A stretch of 21,510 nucleotides of DNA from Actinomycetota bacterium (GTDB taxonomy: Bacteria > Actinomycetota > Actinomycetes > S36-B12), in assembly GCA_027729865.1 (NCBI GenBank), contig JAQCBM010000005.1, forward strand, positions 1 to 21,510, written 5' to 3'. Position 1 is the first letter of the stretch; each line of letters begins with the position of its first letter. Below, one piece after another: positions 16,135 to 21,510 of the stretch. The notes beneath the pieces were generated by a model. It had not been told where the DNA came from and did not search any database. It saw only the letters and a list, made by a program, of their open reading frames with translations. A program made the translations under genes and the position numbers.

Positions 16135-17043
16135 CTAAGTGAGGTGCGCCCGCAGCCTCCGAGCCAGCGCCGGACCGCGAAGATCCGCCCACCCCCACCG
16201 GACCACCTGAAAGCCTTGCGCCCGAATGAGGTCCTCTCGCCGCTTCTCGGCGTAGAGCTGTTCGCGTTCGAAGTACTTGACCTTGCCGTCGGCCTCGCCC
16301 ACCAATCGCGCCGCATCCCACAGGAAATCCACTCGCGCGACAAACACACCCCTCTCGCTGCGAATCTCCACCTGCATGCGTGGCAGAGGCACACCCCTGT
16401 CAATGAAATACGCGAACGACGACGACTCCAACGGCGATTCACGAAGTCCGTCCACGAACTGCAGCGCACGTGCCAACCGTCGACATCCCCGCTGCCCCCG
16501 CCAACGGTCGAGGTCGCTCATCACCGACTCCACTGACAGCAGGCCCGCTCCCATCGCGGCATCCCCGGTCACCAGTGATTCGGCGAGAGTGCCGTGCCGC
16601 GTCATGTCAATCCAGCACCGCTGCGCCGAAGCAACGGGGATGCGCTCGTATCGGACGTCGTCGTCGGCCAAATCTCGAATACGAAAGTCGATTCCGCTAC
16701 GCGTTCCTGACCATGCACCTGGCGGCACAGCCAACTGAACATTCGATGGGACTCGCTCAATCGGGAGTCCATGTAGTAGCGCAGCACTCGCATCCGTGAC
16801 GACCGTTCCTGGATTGCGCGATGCCGCAGCAATCGCGCGCAACCCATGTTCGGTTCTGCGGCGTTCGTGTTCGACTTGATCATCAAGACACTCACCGGCA
16901 TCGGGTAGATAGGCACCCCGGGTGAGCCGACTCCAGTCGCCTGACCGCAGGCGTTGTCGCACCTGATCGCGGGTGAGGCCGGCGCGCTCGGCGTCGATCA
17001 TGAAGGCGAGGGTGGGCAGCTGCGGCTCAGATGCAGACGACAT
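16135..17043 (-). CDS. DUF559-type PD-(D/E)xK endonuclease with N-terminal AbiEi-like winged helix
   Basis: This protein has 302 residues. Residues about 10–45 (AERAGLTRDQVRQRL…WSRLTRGAYL) look like the AbiEi_4-type winged-helix domain. The middle is a β-rich AbiEi-like region (HGLPIERVPSNVQLAVP). The C-terminal domain (about 220–302) carries the restriction-fold core VDFLW (D239) … GEADGKVKYF (E250, D252-G-K254) and the QGFQVVRWGW strand found in DUF559/Vsr-like proteins. The catalytic residues appear intact. The biological target is unknown. ATG 17043 is the likely start, with only a weak ribosome-binding site. It is bracketed by palindrome copies A and B and lies between genes whose M. tuberculosis counterparts are adjacent as I recall, so it looks like an acquired cassette. 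Alternatives are an orphan Vsr-like repair nuclease or an antitoxin-like relic. Confidence 0.85.
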   Translation of the reverse strand: MSSASEPQLPTLAFMIDAERAGLTRDQVRQRLRSGDWSRLTRGAYLPDAGECLDDQVEHERRRTEHGLRAIAAASRNPGTVVTDASAALLHGLPIERVPSNVQLAVPPGAWSGTRSGIDFRIRDLADDDVRYERIPVASAQRCWIDMTRHGTLAESLVTGDAAMGAGLLSVESVMSDLDRWRGQRGCRRLARALQFVDGLRESPLESSSFAYFIDRGVPLPRMQVEIRSERGVFVARVDFLWDAARLVGEADGKVKYFEREQLYAEKRREDLIRAQGFQVVRWGWADLRGPALARRLRAHLT

Positions 17044-17112
17044 GCCACTAGATCGTGAGCGGTCGCGAGCGGGAGTGCAAACAACAATCCACAGCCCTCT
17101 CGAATCCTGCAT

Positions 17113-17170
17113 CGAGACCTGCAGTTTGCGTCAAAAATCGGCTCAAAAATGACGCAAACTGCAGGTCTCG
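17113..17170. repeat. Palindromic repeat, copy B (21-bp perfect arms, 16-nt loop)
   Basis: The arms at 17113–17133 and 17150–17170 are identical to those of copy A. The loop AAAATCGGCTCAAAAA has the same 16-nt length. It starts 4 bp past the stop of the Fic-like gene (minus strand) and ends 70 bp before the nuclease start. The loop matches the reverse complement of copy A's loop at 13 of 16 positions, while the outer flanks (TGC[G/A]T before, GCG[A]CTAAG after) match in direct orientation. Confidence 0.95.
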
Positions 17171-17174
17171 GCGA

Positions 17175-17933
17175 CTAAGGGGGGCTTACGCGCTGCGCAC
17201 CTAGCTCGATCGCTTGACCGAACCACACTAGGTACTCGTCCACATTCCCCGCCTCGTACGCGCGAAGCGCACGCACATAGGCAGGGCGACCCAGCTGCAT
17301 CATTCCCGCCTCCGGGATGGAGAACGACGACGGATCCACGCCGCGCGCAGCCAACACAACACGCACAACGGCGCGCCCCACCAATCCCGAACCCCATACG
17401 AACGGGCGAGCGCCGGCGATCTCGGCATGCGCGATTCCCGCAACGGCGAGCGCGGGTATGTCGGTGGAATCGGCCACAAGATCAGCAAGCAACGTCAGCC
17501 GTAGTGCCGTGTTCTCAGGTGCCGGCCCCAGATTTAACGGATCGTCCGCAACTTCGTCACCCACACGTGGCCGACCCAACTGATCGGGCGCCACATGTTG
17601 GAAGGCGGCAACCGAATGCAAGCGAGCCAGCACCTGCAAAGGTGCACTCGACCAGGTATCGACAACCGCGGGTACTTCCCCGGTAACCGCCTGGGCTGCA
17701 GCCAGCACGCGACCCATCGGGGAATCCTCGGTAGCCGCAATGTCCGCACCCTCCATCGCTGCGGAATCTCGCGCCCCGGTGATCTTGGAGGCTGCCGTGA
17801 CTTCCGCCGCTGCGGACCGAATATCTCGGCGCCACAGGAGTTCGTCGATCGCTGCTCGGCCGGTTGTCAGGGCGTGTGAAACCTCGGGAACCTCTGCCCA
17901 ACGCACCACGGCTTGCGCAAGATGACCGGTCAC
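17175..17933 (-). CDS. Fic-fold protein with degenerate catalytic motif (Rv3662c-like position)
   Basis: This 252-residue protein aligns with the Fic AMP-transferase fold. SAAMEG (57–62) fits the class II inhibitory motif [S/T]xxxE[G/N], preceded by an α-helical N-terminus. HAEIAGARPFVWGSGLVGR (169–187) aligns with HAxFxxIHPFxDGNGRxxR, and YVRALRAYEAGNVDEYLVWFGQAI matches the usual Fic C-terminal helix. Key catalytic positions are changed: motif His→Arg176, Asp→Trp180, Asn→Ser182, Arg→Leu184. It is therefore unlikely to AMPylate. Its reading frame is intact and well coded, so it is not a pseudogene. GTG start at 17933, divergent from acs with a 96-bp gap. The function is unknown; a binding or regulatory role is an inference. 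Confidence 0.85.
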   Translation of the reverse strand: MTGHLAQAVVRWAEVPEVSHALTTGRAAIDELLWRRDIRSAAAEVTAASKITGARDSAAMEGADIAATEDSPMGRVLAAAQAVTGEVPAVVDTWSSAPLQVLARLHSVAAFQHVAPDQLGRPRVGDEVADDPLNLGPAPENTALRLTLLADLVADSTDIPALAVAGIAHAEIAGARPFVWGSGLVGRAVVRVVLAARGVDPSSFSIPEAGMMQLGRPAYVRALRAYEAGNVDEYLVWFGQAIELGAQRVSPP

Positions 17934-18029
17934 GCCCGAACGCTAGCGGGGTCTCGTTGCCCGATTTCCCTCACGCTATGGCGGGTGATTTGGTTTAGTG
18001 GAGTCTCGCGAATCATCGAAAGGACCGCC

Positions 18030-19997
18030 GTGAGCCAAGAAGCCCTCGAGAACCTGCTGCACGAGAACCGGGTCTTCCCGCCCACCGCAGAGTTCGCCGC
18101 CCAGGCGAACGCGACCGGGGCTATGTATGACGAGGCGGCGCAGGACCGTCTCGGCTTTTGGGCTGAGCAGGCTCGCTACCTCAGTTGGGCAACTGACTTC
18201 ACCGAGGTTCTCGACTGGTCCGACGCACCGTTCGCGAAGTGGTTCGCCGACGGCAGGTTGAACGTCGCCTACAACTGCGTAGATCGGCACGTGGACAACG
18301 GCTTCGGGAACCAAGTGGCGATCCGTTTCGAGGGTGAGCCTGGAGACCGTCGCGACATCACGTACGCGGAGTTGAAGGACGAGGTCTGCAAGGCAGCTAA
18401 CGCCCTCACCGAACTTGGCGTCACTGCCGGTGATCGAGTTGCGATCTACATGCCGATGATCCCCGAGGCGATAGTCGCGATGCTCGCCTGCGCGCGTATC
18501 GGTGCCGCGCACTCGGTTGTGTTCGCTGGCTTCAGCGCTGAAGCGCTTCGCAGTCGTATCGACGACGCCCAGGCCGTATTGGTCATCACCGCCGACGGGC
18601 AGAACCGTCGGGGTTCGGCGATGGCACTTAAACCAGCCGTGGATGAGGCGGTTGCCGAGACACCCTCGGTACGCAACGTGTTGGTGGTGCGCCGCACCGG
18701 TAGCGACGTCGCATGGAATGCCGATCGCGACATCTGGTGGCACGAGTTCGTCGAACAACAATCCACTGAACACGAGCCCGAAGCTTTCGACGCCGAGCAC
18801 CCGCTCTTCATCTTGTACACATCCGGCACTACCGGAAAACCCAAAGGCATCCTGCACACCAGCGGTGGCTATCTCACCCAGGCCGCGTTCACGCATCGGA
18901 ACGTCTTCGACCTCAAACCCGACGAGGACGTGTACTGGTGCACCGCCGATATCGGGTGGGTGACCGGGCACTCTTACATCGTGTACGGGCCGCTCGCCAA
19001 TCGCGTGACACAGGTCGTCTACGAAGGCACACCCGATACCCCGAACAAGGATCGCTGGTGGGACATCATCGAACGACACAAGGTGACGCTGTTCTACACG
19101 GCGCCAACGGCGATTCGCACGTTCATGAAATGGGGCGATGAACTCCCCAAGTCTCACGATCTGTCGTCGCTGCGCTTGCTGGGATCGGTCGGCGAGCCGA
19201 TCAACCCCGAGGCATGGATGTGGTACCGCGAGGTGATCGGTGGAGACAACTGTCCGATCGTGGACACGTGGTGGCAGACCGAGACCGGCGCGATCATGAT
19301 CAGTCCGCTACCGGGAGTCACTGGATGCAAGCCCGGCTCGGCGATGGGTGCCCTCCCGGGAATCGGAATGGCTGTCGTGGACGACCACGCAACGCCGGTC
19401 GGTAACGGCGGTGGCGGCTATCTGGTGCTGACCGAGCCCTGGCCGTCGATGTTGCGTGGCATTTGGGGCGATCCGGAGCGCTTCAAGGAGACGTACTGGT
19501 CGCGATTCCCGGGCATGTACTTCGCGGGCGATGGCGCCAAGTTGGACGACGACGGTGCGATCTGGTTGCTGGGCCGCGTGGACGACGTCATGAACGTGTC
19601 GGGGCACCGCATCTCCACCACCGAAGTTGAATCAGCGCTCGTATCGCATGAAGCGGTTGCCGAAGCCGCTGTTGTCGGTGCAGCAGATGAAACGACCGGA
19701 CAGGGGATCGTCGCTTTCGTGATCCTTCGCGGCGGTTTGCCCGAGGAAACCGCTAAGGGTGAGCAACTTGTCCAGGACCTACGCAATCATGTTGCACATG
19801 AGATCGGTCCGATCGCCAAGCCTCGGCAGATCATGGTTGTTCCGGAACTTCCCAAGACTCGCTCGGGCAAGATCATGCGTCGACTTCTCCGAGATGTCGC
19901 GGAGCATCGCGACATGGGCGACGTCACCACGCTTGCCGATCCGACCGTTATGAATTTGATCGCCACGGGGCTGGAGACCAGCAGCGGCGAGGACTAA
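18030..19997 (+). CDS. acs: Acetyl-coenzyme A synthetase (AMP-forming)
   Basis: This 655-residue ANL-superfamily enzyme converts acetate, ATP and CoA to acetyl-CoA through acetyl-AMP. Motif A3 YTSGTTGKPKG is at 263–273, followed by YWCTADIGWVTGHSYIVYGPL. WWQTETG is at 414–420, YFAGDGAKLDDDG and GRVDDVMNVSGHRIS form the hinge region, and the catalytic, acetylation-sensitive lysine is K614 in PKTRSGKIMRR. The Trp of WWQTETG is the acetyl-pocket residue expected for a true Acs. Length is typical. GTG 18030 has AAAGGA about 6 nt upstream; in-frame starts further up lack a ribosome-binding site and overlap the Fic-like gene. It corresponds to Rv3667 and is monocistronic, converging on the VOC gene 13 bp away. 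Confidence 0.97.
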   Translation: MSQEALENLLHENRVFPPTAEFAAQANATGAMYDEAAQDRLGFWAEQARYLSWATDFTEVLDWSDAPFAKWFADGRLNVAYNCVDRHVDNGFGNQVAIRFEGEPGDRRDITYAELKDEVCKAANALTELGVTAGDRVAIYMPMIPEAIVAMLACARIGAAHSVVFAGFSAEALRSRIDDAQAVLVITADGQNRRGSAMALKPAVDEAVAETPSVRNVLVVRRTGSDVAWNADRDIWWHEFVEQQSTEHEPEAFDAEHPLFILYTSGTTGKPKGILHTSGGYLTQAAFTHRNVFDLKPDEDVYWCTADIGWVTGHSYIVYGPLANRVTQVVYEGTPDTPNKDRWWDIIERHKVTLFYTAPTAIRTFMKWGDELPKSHDLSSLRLLGSVGEPINPEAWMWYREVIGGDNCPIVDTWWQTETGAIMISPLPGVTGCKPGSAMGALPGIGMAVVDDHATPVGNGGGGYLVLTEPWPSMLRGIWGDPERFKETYWSRFPGMYFAGDGAKLDDDGAIWLLGRVDDVMNVSGHRISTTEVESALVSHEAVAEAAVVGAADETTGQGIVAFVILRGGLPEETAKGEQLVQDLRNHVAHEIGPIAKPRQIMVVPELPKTRSGKIMRRLLRDVAEHRDMGDVTTLADPTVMNLIATGLETSSGED

Positions 19998-20010
19998 CAA
20001 CGAGCCGAGG

Positions 20011-20370
20011 TCAGCGCGCCTGCACCACGCACAACACGTTGCCTTCCGGATCTGAGCACCGCACCCAGGTGGATCCCGCCTCGGTGATGGGATCGGCGTC
20101 GATTCGGCTGCCACCGAGTTCGATCACTCGTTCCACCACTTCCTCGACGTTGTCCACGTGAACATCGATATGGAACGGCGACTTGCTTCCTGATGGGGCG
20201 TCGTCGACGGTTTGGAAGACCAGGCGCGGACCAGCTCCCAGCGAGTGGGTCGCAGCCCAATACCGGTCATCCATCGGTTCGGGCCGGTCATAGCCCAAGA
20301 GCCCTGTCCAAAAACTCGACATGCTCGCTAAATCGCGGCAATCAATGGCCACATCAACCTGCTGGATCAT
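20011..20370 (-). CDS. VOC/glyoxalase-like domain protein
   Basis: This 119-residue single-domain protein has two βαβββ halves: VDVAIDCRDLASMSSFWTGLLGY at the N-terminus, then FHIDVHVDNVEEVVERVIELGG and STWVRCSDPEGNVLCVVQ. The pattern fits the Glyoxalase_6-type group common in actinobacteria. Candidate metal or substrate positions are H67 and the E in DPEGN, but the enzyme activity cannot be assigned. It converges on acs and is divergent from the holin-like gene with a 91-bp gap. The ATG has no strong ribosome-binding site. Confidence 0.88.
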   Translation of the reverse strand: MIQQVDVAIDCRDLASMSSFWTGLLGYDRPEPMDDRYWAATHSLGAGPRLVFQTVDDAPSGSKSPFHIDVHVDNVEEVVERVIELGGSRIDADPITEAGSTWVRCSDPEGNVLCVVQAR

Positions 20371-20461
20371 GAGTCAGGACGCTAGTCGGCCGGACGACCG
20401 GTAGCTAGCAGCGCTAACCTGCTCGGGATAGTTGCGCCCGAGCACCACCGACGGAGGAACC

Positions 20462-20863
20462 ATGGCCGACCAACCAAGCCTGGGATCGCTCATTTCGAAC
20501 GTTGTTCGTGATGCGAAGACGTTGCTGAACGCGCAGGTCGCCCTTACCCGAACAGAGGTACAGGCCACCGGACAGCAAGTGGCGGTTGTCTCAGTATTCG
20601 GCCTGCTGGCCCTCGGCGCGCTCTCCATTGCTGGCCTGTTCGGCCTCATTGCCCTGGCGTTCGGTTTCGCGGCCATGGGCCTTCCCGTGTGGGCCGGCTT
20701 CTTGATCGTCACGGGAATCTTGGTGCTTGTCGCGATAGTCGCAGCCGCCGTTGCCAAGATTCGCTCGGGCAAGATCACCGGCATGCACGTGGCCGAGAAG
20801 GAGTGGAAGGCAACTTCTGAGGCTGTCTCCCAGGCACTCGGGCAATCAGCCGTAGGAAAGTAG
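20462..20863 (+). CDS. Holin-X-like small membrane protein (Phage_holin_3_6 / DUF1469 type)
   Basis: This 133-residue protein has an amphipathic N-terminal segment (SLISNVVRDAKTLLNAQVALTRTEVQATG), two strong TM helices (about 42–65 and 70–100) and a charged C-terminal tail. This layout is that of the actinobacterial 'Holin-X' family, which despite the name is chromosomal and not phage-derived. A strong GGAGGA (20453–20458) precedes ATG 20462. It is followed 19 bp later by the DUF309 gene, probably in one transcript. A comparable protein lies near MarP in M. tuberculosis. Confidence 0.88.
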   Translation: MADQPSLGSLISNVVRDAKTLLNAQVALTRTEVQATGQQVAVVSVFGLLALGALSIAGLFGLIALAFGFAAMGLPVWAGFLIVTGILVLVAIVAAAVAKIRSGKITGMHVAEKEWKATSEAVSQALGQSAVGK

Positions 20864-20882
20864 TCGACCGCGCTCTTTGCAC

Positions 20883-21278
20883 GTGACCATCAGTAGCGAA
20901 AGACCGCGCGATCGACTCGGTCGCCCACTCGATGTCGGTGATCCGAACGCCTTCCCCACTGTTCCTGACCGAGCGCAGATCAGTGCGGTTGATGCCTGGA
21001 ACGAGGCGATGGACTACCTACAGCAGGGCCTTCCCTTTCATGCTCATGAAGTCTTCGAGCAGCGATGGAAGTCGTGCCCCGAGAGTGAACGTGATGCGTG
21101 GCAGGCCCTTGCTCAGTGGGGGGCTGCCCTCACGCAACGGGCGCGCGGTAACGAAACCGGTCAACGGCGCATCGCATCTCGTGCGAGGGACAGACTCATC
21201 GACGCACAAATGCGTAACTCCGTGCCCGCCGTGATCAACGTGGAGCAGGTACTTCAGGAGCTAGCGCAACTCACATGA
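20883..21278 (+). CDS. DUF309 domain protein
   Basis: This 131-residue helical protein carries the DUF309 signature FHAHEVFEQRWKSCPESERDAWQALAQWGAALTQ, with conserved His, Glu and Trp residues that look like a metal or ligand site; no activity is established for the family to my knowledge. The N-terminus (RDRLGRPLDVGDPNAFPTVPD) is extended and probably disordered. The start is GTG 20883, or TTG 20877 two codons earlier; neither has a clear ribosome-binding site. It overlaps the convergent MarP-like gene by 18 bp at the 3' ends. Confidence 0.85.
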   Translation: MTISSERPRDRLGRPLDVGDPNAFPTVPDRAQISAVDAWNEAMDYLQQGLPFHAHEVFEQRWKSCPESERDAWQALAQWGAALTQRARGNETGQRRIASRARDRLIDAQMRNSVPAVINVEQVLQELAQLT

Positions 21279-21510
21279 GCCATTGGACACGGCTCTATCC
21301 GCGGTGCCGGCGGACGCAAGTGCGATTCGAATCTCATCGGCGGTAAGAGCGTAGGCGGCATCTTGTTCCTCAAGACCCGAAGCGAAAACCATGCCGTGGA
21401 CTTCGCCGGATTCATCCGTCAACGGCCCACCGGAATTGCCCTGTTGAACCGATCCCCTCAAGACGTAGACGTCGCGCTGCACGCCGGTATCGCCGTAGAT
21501 CGATTCACCG
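21261..21510 (-). CDS. MarP-like periplasmic serine protease, C-terminal part (truncated by window edge)
   Basis: About 82 residues are visible; the frame stays open to base 21510. RDVYVLRGSVQQGNSGGPL contains the catalytic serine of the trypsin/chymotrypsin fold (GNSGG). The following EVHGMVFASGLEEQDAAYALTADEI and the near-terminal Cys (NGSC) match the end of M. tuberculosis MarP (Rv3671c), a four-TM membrane-bound periplasmic protease for acid and oxidative stress, with a disulphide in its protease domain. The membrane part and the rest of the catalytic triad lie outside the window. The name is well supported by motif and gene order, but the gene is incomplete here. Confidence 0.88.
   Translation of the reverse strand, partial: GESIYGDTGVQRDVYVLRGSVQQGNSGGPLTDESGEVHGMVFASGLEEQDAAYALTADEIRIALASAGTADRAVSNGSCELR

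Noticed and set aside
16074..17170. The two palindromes as a CRISPR array or as ordinary intrinsic terminators
   Set aside because: There are only two copies about 1 kb apart with a gene between, which is not a CRISPR array. Neither stem is followed by a U-run in either direction, so canonical termination is unlikely.
17934..18029. Promoter hexamers for acs (TTGCCC near 17957 and weak −10 candidates)
   Set aside because: The spacing and −10 matches are too poor to distinguish from background in the 96-bp gap.
17976..19157. Open frame of 393 codons on the minus strand opposite acs
   Set aside because: It is a mirror frame of a certain acs gene, with His/Arg/Val-rich translation lacking family motifs.
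20462..20863. Holin-like gene as a sign of a prophage
   Set aside because: This family is chromosomal in actinobacteria. No phage lysis, structural or integrase gene is near, and the flanking genes are conserved housekeeping ones.

Overview
The window is chromosomal DNA of an actinobacterium (Actinomycetota), G+C-rich with frequent GTG starts. Three things point there: the topA–tmk–holB order, a compact actinobacterial Tad-type pilus/secretion cluster headed by an Ssd/CpaE-like ATPase, and a gene order that, from memory, follows the Mycobacterium tuberculosis Rv3644c–Rv3671c segment (holB, topA, DEAD/H helicase, Tad genes, ssd, HAD phosphatase, Rv3662c-like gene, acs, holin-like protein, MarP). 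It is not Mycobacterium itself: an H+-pyrophosphatase, a STAS protein and a nuclease cassette are interspersed. I cannot name the genus.

Layout. 1–636 (+): end of a membrane-anchored protein of unknown function. 648–5119 (–): replication operon topA–tmk–holB. 5229–5275: strong nested hairpin, the likely hppA terminator. 5300–7606 (–): hppA, a K+-independent membrane H+-pyrophosphatase. 7777–8118 (–): STAS-domain anti-sigma-factor antagonist. 8168–10441 (+): DEAH-type helicase with a C-terminal four-cysteine DUF1998/MrfA-like domain, divergent from the STAS gene. 10438–15128 (–): seven-gene Tad cluster, transcribed ssd – tadA – tadB – tadC – Flp-like pilin (DUF4244) – TadE-like pilin – TadG/Rv3654c-like protein, mostly overlapping or nearly so. 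15269–16063 (+): HAD-IB phosphatase with a C-terminal membrane anchor. 16074–17170: a DUF559-type (PD-(D/E)xK) nuclease gene bracketed by two copies of a palindrome with identical 21-bp arms. 17175–17933 (–): a Fic-fold protein whose catalytic motif is degenerate. 18030–19997 (+): acetyl-CoA synthetase. 20011–20370 (–): VOC/glyoxalase-like protein. 20462–21278 (+): small holin-like membrane protein and DUF309 protein. 21261–21510 (–): C-terminus of a MarP-like periplasmic serine protease, cut by the window edge.

Most of the window is core housekeeping sequence. The likeliest undescribed element is the palindrome–nuclease–palindrome cassette at about 16.07–17.17 kb. It sits between two genes that I recall being neighbours in M. 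tuberculosis (Rv3661/Rv3662c) and resembles REP/RAYT-type domesticated mobile units, but carries a restriction-fold nuclease instead of a Y1 transposase. Second-tier observations are the inactivated Fic-like protein that keeps its inhibitory motif, the conserved but unexplained pairing of a repair-type helicase with a Tad machine, a dyad over the STAS start codon, and paired palindromes in front of the pilin gene.

No rRNA, tRNA, CRISPR array or insertion sequence is visible. No gap between genes exceeds about 200 bp.
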